DNA of 64,000 bases from Bacteroidota bacterium (GCA_024679565.1 JAIBDD010000013.1:1-64000); one strand, 5' to 3'; counted from the first letter of the stretch, positions 37,329 through 46,962 are shown. The notes: a model not told the origin generated them from the sequence alone. Numbers and translations: made by a program.

Positions 37329-37775
37329 ATGGATTTAAGTAGCTTAAAACCGGCTGAAGGGTCGGTAAAAAAGAGAAAACGTATTGGTCGTGGTCAGGGT
37401 TCTGGCAGAGGTGGAACTTCTACAAAAGGACATAAAGGAGCACAATCAAGAACAGGATACAGCAGAAAAGCTGGTTTCGAAGGAGGTCAGATGCCAATCC
37501 AAAGACGTTTGCCTAAACGTGGATTTAAAAACCGCAACAGGGTAGCATATACGGCATTGAACTTGAGTAAAATTGAGGAATTGGTTGCAAAATACAATTT
37601 CAAAGAAATTACTCCAGAGGTGCTTCAAGCTGCAAACCTTGTAGGCAAGACTGAAAGAATTAAAGTATTGGCCCGTGGAGAAATCAAATCGGGATTAACA
37701 GTTAAAGCACACGCATTTTCAGATAAGGCTAAAGAAGCGATCGAAAAAGCAGGTGGTAACGTTGAAACCGTTTAG
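37329..37775 (+). CDS. rplO: 50S ribosomal protein L15
   Basis: A 148-residue L15 that bridges 23S rRNA domains. The glycine-rich KRIGRGQGSGRGGTSTKGHKG and GFEGGQMPIQRRLPKRGF motifs are diagnostic. secY follows after five bases. Confidence 0.98.
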   Translation: MDLSSLKPAEGSVKKRKRIGRGQGSGRGGTSTKGHKGAQSRTGYSRKAGFEGGQMPIQRRLPKRGFKNRNRVAYTALNLSKIEELVAKYNFKEITPEVLQAANLVGKTERIKVLARGEIKSGLTVKAHAFSDKAKEAIEKAGGNVETV

Positions 37776-37780
37776 AATCA

Positions 37781-39136
37781 ATGAAGAAGTTAATAGAAAC
37801 GATTAAGAATATTTTCAGCATTGAAGAGCTGAGATCGCGTATTTTTAATACGCTTATTTTGTTGGCTGTATTTAGAGTTGGTACTTTTATCCGTATTCCG
37901 GGTATAGACAAAGTATTACTTGATGAAATCAACAAAGGGAACCCTGCTAAAGGGTTAATGGGGTTAATTGATACTTTCGCTGGTGGGGCATTTGAACGTG
38001 CTTCTGTCTTTGCGTTAGGTATTATGCCTTATATCTCTGCTTCGATTGTAATTCAATTATTGACTGTTGCAGTTCCTTCCTTCCAAAAAATGTCGAAAGA
38101 AGGGGAAGATGGTCGTCAACGTATGAATCAAATCACACGTTGGTTAACGATTGCGATTACCGCTGTTCAAGCAATTAGTTTCATTATTAGCTTCCAATCA
38201 GATCCAAATAAGAGCACAACTATATTAATGAGTAACTCATTTATGTTTATGGTTACTTCTGTAGTTGTACTTGTTGCTGGTACCATGTTTACTATGTGGA
38301 TTGGAGAACGTATTACAGACAGAGGGTTAGGAAATGGTATTTCTTTAATCATCATGGTCGGTATCATATCTAAATTACCACACTCGTTATTGGCAGAGTT
38401 TGCTAACAAAATGAGTAACAATGGTGGTCCAATCATCTTTATCTTAGAAATTGTTTTCTGGCTGCTGGTAATACTGTCAGTTATATTACTTGTTCAAGGT
38501 ACAAGAAGAATCCCAGTACAATATGCAAAACGAATTGTAGGAAATCGTCAGTTTGGTGGTGTGCGTCAGTACCTACCTCTAAAAGTGAATGCTGCAGGTG
38601 TAATGCCAATTATCTTTGCTCAGGCATTGATGTTTATTCCAAGTAGTGTTGCTGGTTTCTTTCAAGACAGCGATGGTTTGAGAAACTTTTTCTCAGGTTT
38701 TGTAGACTTTACATCGTTTACATACAACATTGTTTTCTTCTTTATGATTGTTTTGTTTACCTATTTCTATACAGCGATTACTGTTAATCCAAATCAGATT
38801 GCAGATGATTTAAAAAGAAATGGTGGCTTTATTCCGGGTGTTAAACCTGGTAGAGCAACGGCAAATTTTGTAGATGCTGTAATGTCGAGAATAACATTGC
38901 CAGGAGCAATCTTCCTTGGTTTTGTTTCGATCTTCCCAGCATTTGCAATCATCTTTGGCGTAAACAATCAGTTTGCACAGTTTTATGGTGGAACATCCCT
39001 ACTCATTATGGTGGGTGTTGTACTAGATACATTGCAGCAAGTAGAGTCTCACTTGTTAATGAGACACTATGATGGCTTGATGAAAACAGGTAGAATTAAA
39101 GGACGTTCTTCTACTGGAGGAGCAATAGCAGGTTAG
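37781..39136 (+). CDS. secY: Protein translocase subunit SecY
   Basis: The 451-residue pore subunit of the SecYEG translocon in the inner membrane. Ten hydrophobic segments are visible, with the motifs GIMPYISASIVIQLLTV, GEDGRQRMNQITRWLT, ERITDRGLGNGISLIIM and NPNQIADDLKRNGGFIPGVKPG. It is at its usual place after rplO. No adk or map gene follows; infA is next, with its own promoter. Confidence 0.98.
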   Translation: MKKLIETIKNIFSIEELRSRIFNTLILLAVFRVGTFIRIPGIDKVLLDEINKGNPAKGLMGLIDTFAGGAFERASVFALGIMPYISASIVIQLLTVAVPSFQKMSKEGEDGRQRMNQITRWLTIAITAVQAISFIISFQSDPNKSTTILMSNSFMFMVTSVVVLVAGTMFTMWIGERITDRGLGNGISLIIMVGIISKLPHSLLAEFANKMSNNGGPIIFILEIVFWLLVILSVILLVQGTRRIPVQYAKRIVGNRQFGGVRQYLPLKVNAAGVMPIIFAQALMFIPSSVAGFFQDSDGLRNFFSGFVDFTSFTYNIVFFFMIVLFTYFYTAITVNPNQIADDLKRNGGFIPGVKPGRATANFVDAVMSRITLPGAIFLGFVSIFPAFAIIFGVNNQFAQFYGGTSLLIMVGVVLDTLQQVESHLLMRHYDGLMKTGRIKGRSSTGGAIAG

Positions 39137-39138
39137 GG

Positions 39139-39169
39139 TTGAAAATGAATTTATTATTTGCTACTTTTG
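39139..39169 (+). promoter_or_regulatory. Internal promoter before infA
   Basis: TTG at 39139-39141, a 20-base spacer, and TACTTTTG at 39162-39169 match the Bacteroidota promoter pattern. It lies in the 50-base gap after secY and 17 bases before the infA ATG, so the infA-rplQ segment can be transcribed separately. Confidence 0.65.
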
Positions 39170-39186
39170 CAGCCCTTAAATAGTAG

Positions 39187-39405
39187 ATGGCAAAACAAGA
39201 ACCAATAAAGCAAGACGGAGTGATAACAGAAGCGTTATCAAATGCCCGTTTTAGAGTAGAATTAGAAAATGGACACGTAATACTGGCCACGATATCTGGG
39301 AAGATGAGGATGCATTACATCCGAATTCTGCCAGGAGATAAAGTTCAAGTGGAGATGACTCCATACGACTTAACACGCGGACGTATTACTTACCGATATA
39401 AATAA
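39187..39405 (+). CDS. infA: Translation initiation factor IF-1
   Basis: A 72-residue IF-1 that occupies the A site during initiation. [45 protein letters not shown] and [10 protein letters not shown] are signatures of the S1/OB fold. Confidence 0.98.
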   Translation: MAKQEPIKQDGVITEALSNARFRVELENGHVILATISGKMRMHYIRILPGDKVQVEMTPYDLTRGRITYRYK

Positions 39406-39410
39406 AAATT

Positions 39411-39527
39411 ATGAAAGTTACAGCAGCTGTAAAAAAGCGAAGTGTTGATTGCAAGATTGTTAAACGAAACGGTAAGGTTTACGTGATTAACAAGAAGAAC
39501 CCAAGATTTAAACAAAGACAAGGTTAA
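39411..39527 (+). CDS. rpmJ: 50S ribosomal protein L36, zinc-free type
   Basis: A 38-codon frame (ATG 39411, TAA 39525-39527) begins [19 protein letters not shown] and ends [12 protein letters not shown], matching L36. Of the four zinc ligands in the zinc form (C11, C14, C27, H32 in Thermus) only C14 remains, so this is the zinc-free type. It sits five bases after infA. Confidence 0.95.
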   Translation: MKVTAAVKKRSVDCKIVKRNGKVYVINKKNPRFKQRQG

Positions 39528-39537
39528 TATTTAAGAA

Positions 39538-39912
39538 ATGGCAAGGATTTCAGGTGTTGATTTACCTAAAAATAAAAGAGGCGTTATAGGGTTAACGTAC
39601 ATTTACGGTATCGGGCTTACTACAGCTCAAAATATTCTTACAGCGGGAAAAATTTCTTGGGATAAGAAAGTAAATGAATGGAATGACGATGATATCGCAT
39701 CTATTCGTGAGGCGATTTCTCAAATGACTGTCGAAGGAGAGTTGAGATCTCAAACACAAATGAACATCAAACGTATGATGGACATAGGTTGTTACAGAGG
39801 TTTAAGACATAGAAAAGGATTGCCATTGAGAGGGCAAAGAACTAAAAACAATAGTCGTACACGTAAAGGTAAGCGTAAGACTGTTGCAGGTAAGAAAAAA
39901 GCCGTTAAGTAA
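39538..39912 (+). CDS. rpsM: 30S ribosomal protein S13
   Basis: A 124-residue S13 of the 30S head. [25 protein letters not shown] and [21 protein letters not shown] are conserved, followed by a basic tail that reaches P-site tRNA. Confidence 0.98.
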   Translation: MARISGVDLPKNKRGVIGLTYIYGIGLTTAQNILTAGKISWDKKVNEWNDDDIASIREAISQMTVEGELRSQTQMNIKRMMDIGCYRGLRHRKGLPLRGQRTKNNSRTRKGKRKTVAGKKKAVK

Positions 39913-39925
39913 TAAATATTGAGTT

Positions 39926-40315
39926 ATGGCAACTGGTAAAAAGGTAACGAAGAAAAGAAAAGTTAATGTTGAGTCCACTGGACAAGTACACATTAAGGCA
40001 AGTTTTAACAACTTGTTAATATCTATCACAAACAACCAAGGACAAGTTATTTCTTGGTCAAGTGCTGGAAAAATGGGATTCAGAGGATCCAAGAAAAATA
40101 CACCTTACGCAGGTCAAACAGCTTGTTTGGATTGTGCTAAGGTTGCAGCTGACGCTGGTTTAAGAAAGGTTGACGTGTTTGTTAAAGGTCCAGGTGCAGG
40201 TAGAGAGTCTGCTATCAGATCATTACAAACAGTGGGTATAGAAGTTACATCTATTACAGATGTTACTCCATTGCCACACAACGGATGTCGTCCACCAAAA
40301 AGAAGAAGAGTTTAA
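39926..40315 (+). CDS. rpsK: 30S ribosomal protein S11
   Basis: A 129-residue S11 of the 30S platform. [38 protein letters not shown] and the C-terminal [16 protein letters not shown] are diagnostic. Confidence 0.98.
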   Translation: MATGKKVTKKRKVNVESTGQVHIKASFNNLLISITNNQGQVISWSSAGKMGFRGSKKNTPYAGQTACLDCAKVAADAGLRKVDVFVKGPGAGRESAIRSLQTVGIEVTSITDVTPLPHNGCRPPKRRRV

Positions 40316-40336
40316 TACATTTAGAAGTAAAGATAA

Positions 40337-40939
40337 ATGGCAAGATATACAGGTCCTAAGTCTAAAATCGCTCGAAAATTTAAAGAACCAATTTTCGGCC
40401 CTGATAAAGCACTGGAGAAAAAGAATTACCCTCCAGGACAACACGGTAATGCGAGAAGAAGAGGAAAAAAATCTGAATACGCAGTTCAGCTAGCTGAAAA
40501 GCAGAAAGCAAAATACACTTACGGTGTATTGGAGAAGCAATTCGCAAATCTGTTTGACAAAGCTGCGCGTAAAAAAGGAATTACTGGTGAGAACTTATTA
40601 AAGTTCTTGGAGTCGCGTTTAGACAATACAGTGTACCGTTTAGGTATCGCTAAAACTAGAAGTGGCGCACGTCAGTTGGTTTCTCACAAGCACATGTTGG
40701 TGAATGGTGTTGTTACAAACATCCCATCTTACCAATTACGTCCTGGTGATGTGGTTTCTATTCGTGAGAAGTCAAAATCAATCGAGTTTATCACGGATTC
40801 ACTTGCAAGCAGAGGAGAGTTTTCTTGGTTGCAATGGGACGATAGCGCATTGTCTGGAACTTACCTAAACCACCCAGAGCGTGTTGATATCCCTGAAAAT
40901 ATCAAGGAGCAGTTGATCGTTGAATTATATTCTAAGTAA
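40337..40939 (+). CDS. rpsD: 30S ribosomal protein S4
   Basis: A 200-residue S4, which nucleates 30S assembly and lies near the mRNA entry. [15 protein letters not shown] and the S4 RNA-binding domain [33 protein letters not shown] are present. No zinc-finger cysteines are seen near the N-terminus. Confidence 0.97.
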   Translation: MARYTGPKSKIARKFKEPIFGPDKALEKKNYPPGQHGNARRRGKKSEYAVQLAEKQKAKYTYGVLEKQFANLFDKAARKKGITGENLLKFLESRLDNTVYRLGIAKTRSGARQLVSHKHMLVNGVVTNIPSYQLRPGDVVSIREKSKSIEFITDSLASRGEFSWLQWDDSALSGTYLNHPERVDIPENIKEQLIVELYSK

Positions 40940-40957
40940 TCATAATTAAAAGAAGAA

Positions 40958-41950
40958 ATGGCAATTTTAGATTTTCAAAAACCGGATAAGGTTATCATGC
41001 ATAAGGAAACAGACAATTATGGTCTGTTTGAATTTTCTCCTTTAGAAAAAGGATATGGTGTTACTGTTGGTAATGCTATGAGAAGAATCTTGTTGTCTTC
41101 CTTGGAAGGTTATGCGATTACTTCAATCAAAGTTCCTGGTGTAGATCACGAATTCTCAACGATAAAAGGGGTGTCTCAAGACATCACTGAGATAATCTTA
41201 AACTTAAAACAAGTAAGATTTAAGAAAGTAACTGAAGGACACGAAGTAGAAAAAATCTATGTTTCTTTAAAAGGAAGAGATGTTTTTACTGCTGGTGATA
41301 TCTCTAGATATACAAATTCGTTTGAGATCCTTAATCCAGATTTAGTTATCTGTGATATGGAGCCTTTCGTTAATTTGGAAATAGAATTAACTATTGATAA
41401 GGGTAGAGGTTATGTTCCATCTGAAGAGAACCTTCCTGCTGACGCTCCAATCGGTTTAGTACCTATCGATTCTATCTTTACACCAATCAAAAATGTAAAG
41501 TTTAGAGTTGAGGATTTTAGAGTAGAGCAAAGAACGGATTACGAAAAATTAATCTTTGAAGTTTCTACTGACGGTTCTATTCACCCAGAAGATGCCTTGA
41601 AAGAAGCTGCTAAAATTATGATTCAGCACTTAGTGTTGTTCTCAGATGAAAGCATCTTGTTAGATAGCCAAGTAAAAACAAAAACTGCAGAAGTTGACGA
41701 GAACACACTTCACATGAGAAAGATATTGAAAACTTCTCTTGCTGATCTTGATCTTTCTGTACGTGCATACAACTGTTTGAAAGCTGCAGAAATTAGAACT
41801 TTAGGGGAGCTAGTAAGCTACCATATTGAAGACTTATTGAAATTCAGAAACTTCGGTAAAAAGTCATTGACCGAGCTTGAAGAGTTTGTAAGAGAAAAAG
41901 GATTGAATTTTGGAATGGATGTCGCTAAATACAACTTAGACGACGAATAA
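40958..41950 (+). CDS. rpoA: DNA-directed RNA polymerase subunit alpha
   Basis: The 330-residue alpha subunit. The N-terminal domain ([22 protein letters not shown]) dimerises and nucleates polymerase assembly. The C-terminal domain (about 255-320: [26 protein letters not shown]) contacts promoter DNA and activators. It is placed between rpsD and rplQ, the normal alpha-operon order. Confidence 0.98.
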   Translation: MAILDFQKPDKVIMHKETDNYGLFEFSPLEKGYGVTVGNAMRRILLSSLEGYAITSIKVPGVDHEFSTIKGVSQDITEIILNLKQVRFKKVTEGHEVEKIYVSLKGRDVFTAGDISRYTNSFEILNPDLVICDMEPFVNLEIELTIDKGRGYVPSEENLPADAPIGLVPIDSIFTPIKNVKFRVEDFRVEQRTDYEKLIFEVSTDGSIHPEDALKEAAKIMIQHLVLFSDESILLDSQVKTKTAEVDENTLHMRKILKTSLADLDLSVRAYNCLKAAEIRTLGELVSYHIEDLLKFRNFGKKSLTELEEFVREKGLNFGMDVAKYNLDDE

Positions 41951-41969
41951 TATTTGACTTAAGAAGGAA

Positions 41970-42506
41970 ATGAGACACGGAAAGAAATTTAATCATCTAG
42001 GTCGTAAGAAGGGCCATAGAGAAGCGATGTTGTCTAATATGGCATCTTCGTTGATAATTCACAAACGTATATTTACAACAACAGCGAAAGCAAAAGCGTT
42101 GCGTGTATTTGTTGAGCCATTGATTACAAAATCAAAGGAGGACTCAACACACTCTAGACGTGTTGTATTTAGCTATTTACAAAACAAAGATTCTGTAAAG
42201 GAATTGTTTAGTACTGTAGCTGAGAAAGTAGCTGATAGACCAGGTGGTTATACTAGAATCCTTAAAACACATAACAGACAAGGTGATAACGCCGAAATGT
42301 GTATGATGGAGTTAGTAGACTTTAACGAGGCTATGTTAGATCAAAAGGTTTCTAAGAAATCTGGCGCATCGAAATCAAAACGTACACGTCGTGGTGGTAA
42401 AAAAGCTGAAACAGTTGCTGCTGAGCCAGTTGCTGAAGTGGTTGAAGAAGCACCAGAAACAACACCAGAAGCTTCAACAGAAGCGGAAGGTGATTCGAAA
42501 GAATAG
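41970..42506 (+). CDS. rplQ: 50S ribosomal protein L17
   Basis: L17 with the typical start [24 protein letters not shown]. At 178 residues it is about 50 longer than the E. coli protein: residues about 125-178 are a Lys/Arg-rich stretch followed by an acidic Ala/Glu/Pro tail ([16 protein letters not shown]), a form common in Bacteroidota. It is the last gene of the cluster and is followed by a strong terminator. Confidence 0.96.
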   Translation: MRHGKKFNHLGRKKGHREAMLSNMASSLIIHKRIFTTTAKAKALRVFVEPLITKSKEDSTHSRRVVFSYLQNKDSVKELFSTVAEKVADRPGGYTRILKTHNRQGDNAEMCMMELVDFNEAMLDQKVSKKSGASKSKRTRRGGKKAETVAAEPVAEVVEEAPETTPEASTEAEGDSKE

Positions 42507-42529
42507 GACTTACTTTAAAATATATAGAA

Positions 42530-42553
42530 AGGGCATCGTAGATGCCCTTTTTT
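42530..42553 (+). terminator. Terminator of the ribosomal-protein supercluster
   Basis: GGGCATC (42530-42536), loop GTA, GATGCCC (42540-42546) and seven T form a textbook Rho-independent terminator 23 bases after the rplQ stop. Confidence 0.93.
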
Positions 42554-42617
42554 TGTGTCTCATAACTTCTAAATACCCGAAGTTTGTAGATATTTGCAAC
42601 TGTAAAAAACAAACGAA

Positions 42618-43742
42618 ATGCAGCGAGAAACTTTAGAAAGCATAAAGCCTGAGGTGGATTTTCTTCCGCTTAATGGCACAGATCATATTGAGTTCTATGT
42701 TGGTAATGCAAAGCAATCGGCATACTATTACCAAATGGCCTGGGGGTACGAATTAGTAGCCTATGCAGGACCAGAAACAGGGGTGCGCGAAAAAGCGTCA
42801 TATGTTTTAAAACAAGGTAAAATTGTACTAATTCTTTCTACAGCATTAAACGCAAATACAGAAATATCAAACCATGTAAATACACATGGAGACGGTGTTA
42901 AATACTTGTCGTTATGGGTGGATGATGCAACAAAATCATACGAAGAGACAATTAAAAGAGGTGCCAAGTCTTACATGGAGCCAACGCGCTTTGAAGATGA
43001 ACATGGTTACGTTATTATCTCTGGTATTCATACCTATGGTGAAACCATTCACAAGTTTGTTGAGCGATCAAACTATAACGGTGTATTCTTACCGGGATAC
43101 GAGAAGCCTACACATAAAATTAATTCTACGCCTGTCGGCCTAAAACACATCGACCACTGCGTTGGTAATGTTGAGTTGGGTATGATGGACGAGTGGGTGA
43201 AGTTTTATGAAGATGTTTTAGGATTTAGATTACTGTTGACATTTGATGATGATGACATATCTACAGAGTACTCTGCATTAATGTCGAAGGTTGTGAGCAA
43301 TGGAAATGGTTATGTAAAATTTCCCATTAACGAACCTGCAGATGGTAAGCGCAAGTCACAAATAGAAGAGTACCTAGACTTTTATGGTGGAGCTGGAGTG
43401 CAACACATCGCTGTAGCCACCGACGACATCTTACATACTATCAGTGAATTGAGAAACCGAGGGATTGAGTTTTTATATGTCCCTGATACCTATTATGAGG
43501 ACTTACTAGAACGTGTAGGTGATATTCAAGAAGATGTTGCAGACTTGAAGAAACATAACATCTTGGTGGATCGTGATGACGAAGGATACCTGTTACAGAT
43601 TTTTACCAAGCCAGTTGAGGATCGTCCAACGTTGTTTTTCGAAATTATTCAGCGCCGAGGAGCACAATCGTTTGGCAAAGGAAACTTCAAAGCCTTGTTT
43701 GAATCCATAGAAAGAGAACAAGAACGTAGAGGAAACTTATAA
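42618..43742 (+). CDS. hpd: 4-hydroxyphenylpyruvate dioxygenase
   Basis: This Fe(II) dioxygenase converts 4-hydroxyphenylpyruvate to homogentisate, the second step of tyrosine degradation. The iron ligands are seen as H180 in KHIDHCVGN, H263 in VQHIAVATDD and E342 in FFEIIQRRG. Two vicinal-oxygen-chelate halves (about 18-150 and 172-345) and the C-terminal GKGNFKALFESIEREQ helix, which closes the active site, are present. The 374-residue length is normal. A GATATTTG box (7/8, 42588-42595) lies upstream. The next gene starts one base after its stop, so the two are probably co-transcribed. No other tyrosine-pathway gene is adjacent. Confidence 0.95.
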   Translation: MQRETLESIKPEVDFLPLNGTDHIEFYVGNAKQSAYYYQMAWGYELVAYAGPETGVREKASYVLKQGKIVLILSTALNANTEISNHVNTHGDGVKYLSLWVDDATKSYEETIKRGAKSYMEPTRFEDEHGYVIISGIHTYGETIHKFVERSNYNGVFLPGYEKPTHKINSTPVGLKHIDHCVGNVELGMMDEWVKFYEDVLGFRLLLTFDDDDISTEYSALMSKVVSNGNGYVKFPINEPADGKRKSQIEEYLDFYGGAGVQHIAVATDDILHTISELRNRGIEFLYVPDTYYEDLLERVGDIQEDVADLKKHNILVDRDDEGYLLQIFTKPVEDRPTLFFEIIQRRGAQSFGKGNFKALFESIEREQERRGNL

Positions 43743-43743
43743 G

Positions 43744-44190
43744 ATGCGCAATACGGTCATTGCCATTCTTTTGTTCTTTGGGTTGTCTGCTGAAAAATGT
43801 AACCAGCCACCACAGCATTTGGTTGCTTTAACACTAACACAAACTGAAGCTTACTGTGGAGGAGCAATGCCTCCACCAGAATTAATCAAGGATTTGGCTA
43901 CGCCTAAACCTTATACGGGAGCAAAAGTGTACGTATATGGTGATGGTCTAATTTGTTTAGATAGCATATCGGCTACTGATACAAATTACGAAAACAGGCT
44001 TAATACCGGACATTATACGATACGATTGGTGTCAAAGCTTGAAGACCTTGAAACCATTCAGGGTGAGGAGCAAAGGTGTCTCACGGCATTTAATCAAAGA
44101 ATTTTGTCAATGTTCGATGTTTTAGGAGATACCACCCTAATTGCAAACTTGTACTTTGGATGTAATCCGTGTTTGCCTCCGCCGCCTTGA
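43744..44190 (+). CDS. Exported protein of unknown function with YCGGA and CNPC motifs
   Basis: A 148-residue protein with a hydrophobic N-terminus (1-15) and a cysteine at 19 that could be lipidated, though the preceding SAEK is a poor lipobox. It contains YCGGAMPPPE near residue 38 and ends CNPCLPPPP. The same two motifs, in the same order, occur in the convergent neighbour (44191-44739), so the two are distant paralogues. The middle has a GHYTIRLV segment typical of a beta-sandwich. It starts one base after hpd, suggesting the same transcript. No function can be assigned; four conserved cysteines suggest disulfides or metal binding. Confidence 0.7.
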   Translation: MRNTVIAILLFFGLSAEKCNQPPQHLVALTLTQTEAYCGGAMPPPELIKDLATPKPYTGAKVYVYGDGLICLDSISATDTNYENRLNTGHYTIRLVSKLEDLETIQGEEQRCLTAFNQRILSMFDVLGDTTLIANLYFGCNPCLPPPP

Positions 44191-44739
44191 TTATGGTCTT
44201 GGTTCTTCACAAGGGTTACACTCCTTGTTCATAATCACTTTGTAGGCAGACTTGCCTCCGATAATCTTTAATGGAGTTGCCGTCATCCGCTTCCAGTTAA
44301 GTTCACATGCCGCTTTGTACGCGTCTTCATCCATAGCATCTTCTTGGTCATTAGAAACATCCTGTGTTTTGTCTGGTTCAGCTTTATCCTCAACAACTGG
44401 TGCGGGAATATTTAATTGATAAAATGACACAACATACAACCCAGTGTCTAATGCTACTGTTGCAAAACCAGCTTTATCAAAATTGACTTTTATTTCATCT
44501 GTAAAGGTCTTTGGATTTACAAATTTTGAAATGTACGCCGATTGGTTTGCAAATAACTTTAGTTCGTTGATGTCTTCCATCACCTCATCATTAGGTTGTG
44601 CTCCACCACAGTACTGTTCTTGATACTCGATACTTATAGTTCGAGCATTTTTGTCGTCAGCGCTTATTTTCGACTTCCCTTTGCAGCCTATTAATACAGA
44701 TACAAGTGGAATTAGATACAGTAGATTTTTTGTCTTCAT
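44191..44739 (-). CDS. Lipoprotein of unknown function with YCGGA and CNPC motifs
   Basis: A 182-residue protein with a clear lipobox, LIGC (C19). It contains YCGGAQPNDEVMEDI near residue 43 and ends CNPCEEPRP, like its convergent neighbour, plus GLYVVSFY in the middle. An acidic insert (about 118-140) separates the halves. It starts directly after the lpxB stop (no spacer), so it is the last gene of the surE-lpxB operon. Its stop abuts the neighbour's stop without a gap. Function unknown; probably anchored in a membrane, facing the periplasm or surface. Confidence 0.75.
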   Translation of the reverse strand: MKTKNLLYLIPLVSVLIGCKGKSKISADDKNARTISIEYQEQYCGGAQPNDEVMEDINELKLFANQSAYISKFVNPKTFTDEIKVNFDKAGFATVALDTGLYVVSFYQLNIPAPVVEDKAEPDKTQDVSNDQEDAMDEDAYKAACELNWKRMTATPLKIIGGKSAYKVIMNKECNPCEEPRP

Positions 44740-45813
44740 TTATATTTTTGTAATTTTTATTGCAGCTTGCTTTGCTGCTGATTGCTGGCCTAAAACCGAC
44801 CAAAGCGTTTTGTAACTTTCTTTGATAACCTCCGACGAGGTTTCATTTAATAGTTTATTCACTTCTTCTTCCAAATGTACCACATTAAACGTGCCCTGAA
44901 TTAATTCTCGTATCACAAGTTTGTCCAAAATCAAGTTGACAGGTGATATGAATTTTATTTTTACCAAAAGTTTGCCGAGGAAGAATGAAACCGGATTGGC
45001 TTTATAACACACCACTTGAGGCGTGTTTAACAAGGCCGTTTCTAAATTGGCCGTGCCAGAGGTAACAATCGCTGCTTTGGCTTGATATACCGTGGTATAT
45101 GTGTCTCCTGTGGTCAGTTCAACATTGTCAGGAAACGTGTAAGGTTGAAACAATTCCGGATCATGCGCAGCAATCTTAAAAGATACATCTGAGCGACTTT
45201 TGGCAAATGCTAACAGGGTTGGTAAAATGCGGGTTATTTCCTGGTTTCTACTACCCGGTAAAAGCGCCACATACTCTTGCTGAGCTTTATGACTGTTGTC
45301 GTTGAGGTAGCCCTGTATTTGCTCCACCACAGGATTTCCTACGTAATGCGCTTTAACGCCATGACGTCTGAAATAATCTTCTTCAAAAGGGAAAATGCAA
45401 TACCCAACGTCGACGTATTTTTTAATTTTTGAGACACGCTTTTCGTTCCAAGCCCATACCTTAGGCAGAATGTAAAAGTGTGTTTCTATACCTTTTTCTT
45501 TACAAAATTTGGCGATCTTAAGGTTAAACCCTCCGTAGTCTACCAGTATTACTCGGTCTGGGTTAAAGCTGGAAATCTCTGATTTAATCTTGGTGAAGAG
45601 TTTCTTTATTTTTCCAAGATTCGCAATCACCTCAACAAATCCCATAAAACTATAATCACTGTAGTCTACAACTAGATTTACTCCTGCTGCAGACATTTTT
45701 GGTCCACCCATACCATTAAGCTTAGCAGACGAATCAATATTCGAAATCTCTGATACTAAATTCGAGGCATGCAAGTCTCCAGAGGCTTCTCCAGCTATTA
45801 TAAAGTACTTCAC
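44740..45813 (-). CDS. lpxB: Lipid-A-disaccharide synthase
   Basis: LpxB joins UDP-2,3-diacylglucosamine and 2,3-diacylglucosamine 1-phosphate to form the lipid A disaccharide at the inner membrane. IAGEASGDLHASNLV at the N-terminus, the GMGGPKM motif, a YGGFNLKIAKFCKEKGI strand-helix and the C-terminal VTSGTANLETALLNTPQVVCYK donor-site motif are typical of this GT19 enzyme. It has 357 residues. Its ATG overlaps the stop of the small membrane-protein gene upstream by 4 bases. The other lpx genes are not in the window. Confidence 0.96.
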   Translation of the reverse strand: MKYFIIAGEASGDLHASNLVSEISNIDSSAKLNGMGGPKMSAAGVNLVVDYSDYSFMGFVEVIANLGKIKKLFTKIKSEISSFNPDRVILVDYGGFNLKIAKFCKEKGIETHFYILPKVWAWNEKRVSKIKKYVDVGYCIFPFEEDYFRRHGVKAHYVGNPVVEQIQGYLNDNSHKAQQEYVALLPGSRNQEITRILPTLLAFAKSRSDVSFKIAAHDPELFQPYTFPDNVELTTGDTYTTVYQAKAAIVTSGTANLETALLNTPQVVCYKANPVSFFLGKLLVKIKFISPVNLILDKLVIRELIQGTFNVVHLEEEVNKLLNETSSEVIKESYKTLWSVLGQQSAAKQAAIKITKI

Positions 45814-46097
45814 AGAAAATGGATAATCAAAATAACGATGCCGTATAAAATTGTAGCGCCAATTAATCCACGCAGAAATCTCACCTTGGGTTTTTTCTTA
45901 AACGGGATAAAAAAGATCATGTTGGCAATTAAACTCAGACGTAAAAACGGACTGATGCGTTTAAGGTTTAAATTCAAATGATCCATGTCGGTAAAATCGA
46001 TATCTGGGTCTATACCAATGCAGATAAGCAATAGCGCAATCGCAGGACAAAGCAATCCAACAACCAATCCCCAGGGCAGCGTATTAAATTTATTCAT
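45810..46097 (-). CDS. Small membrane protein between surE and lpxB
   Basis: A 95-residue protein with hydrophobic segments at about 9-27, 52-66 and 78-94 and basic stretches (KRISPFLR, KKKPKVR) between them. The frame overlaps surE by 8 bases and lpxB by 4 bases, so the three genes are translationally coupled. No family recognised. The context suggests a role in the inner membrane linked to lipid A synthesis, which is inference only. Confidence 0.75.
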   Translation of the reverse strand: MNKFNTLPWGLVVGLLCPAIALLLICIGIDPDIDFTDMDHLNLNLKRISPFLRLSLIANMIFFIPFKKKPKVRFLRGLIGATILYGIVILIIHFL

Positions 46098-46866
46098 TTA
46101 AGTTCCAGTTGTTCAATGTTCCAATGGCATGGTGTGCCGTCAAATCGAACTGCACAGGTACAACAGAGGCATATCCGTTTTTTAAAGCCCATTCATCCGT
46201 ATCTTCTCCATTATCCATGTTCACAAATTTGCCGGTTAACCAATAGTATTTTCTTTTATAAGGATCTATTCGTTCGTCAAATTCCTCTACCCATTTGGCT
46301 TTCGCTTGTCTACATACCTTTATTCCTTTTAACTCTTCTTTTGGCAAGTTTGGTATGTTTACGTTTAACAAGCAATCGGTTGGTATTTTTTTGTCCAACA
46401 CCTTTGTTGCGACTTGTGTAACCACATCGGCTGCAGCTGTAAAATCTGCGTCCATGCTGTAATCTAACAACGAAAAGCCAATCGCTTGTAAGCCGTCTAT
46501 GGCTCCCTCCATAGCTGCCGACATAGTGCCTGAATAGATAACATTAACCGATGAGTTAGAACCATGGTTTATGCCAGATACAAGTAAATCAGGTCTGCGG
46601 TCTAGCACCTTGTCTAATGCAAGTTTAACACAATCTGCAGGCGTGCCTGAGCATTGATACGCCAGCACCTCTGGTCCAAAATAATCACTTTTCTCTAACC
46701 GCAGGGATTCATTTATGGTAATGGCGTGTCCCATTCCAGATTGCGGACTATCAGGTGCTACAACAACAACCTCACCCAGTTTTTTCATACAATCGACCAG
46801 CACGCGAATTCCTGGTGCAGTGATACCATCGTCGTTACTGATTAATATAAGAGGCTTATTATTCAT
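46090..46866 (-). CDS. surE: 5'/3'-nucleotidase SurE
   Basis: SurE is a metal-dependent survival-protein phosphatase acting on nucleoside monophosphates. LISNDDGITAPGI (metal-binding D/D pair), PDSPQSGMGHAIT, SGINHGSNSSVNVIYSGT and GTPADCV are the family motifs. It has 258 residues. It is first in a minus-strand operon (surE, small membrane protein, lpxB, lipoprotein) and divergent from recN. Confidence 0.97.
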   Translation of the reverse strand: MNNKPLILISNDDGITAPGIRVLVDCMKKLGEVVVVAPDSPQSGMGHAITINESLRLEKSDYFGPEVLAYQCSGTPADCVKLALDKVLDRRPDLLVSGINHGSNSSVNVIYSGTMSAAMEGAIDGLQAIGFSLLDYSMDADFTAAADVVTQVATKVLDKKIPTDCLLNVNIPNLPKEELKGIKVCRQAKAKWVEEFDERIDPYKRKYYWLTGKFVNMDNGEDTDEWALKNGYASVVPVQFDLTAHHAIGTLNNWNLNE

Positions 46867-46951
46867 TAAGGCGAAATTAACCTGATGTTAACAGTCAACA
46901 AAACATAATTCACATTTTGCAAAAACATACATAAGTAGACCATTTGCTAGT

Positions 46952-46959
46952 TATTTTTG
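46952..46959 (+). promoter_or_regulatory. Promoter -7 box of recN
   Basis: TATTTTTG is an exact TAnnTTTG match, three bases (tgt) before the recN ATG at 46963. The predicted transcription start would fall at or next to the ATG. No TTG at the expected -33 spacing is seen. Confidence 0.5.
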
Positions 46960-46962
46960 TGT

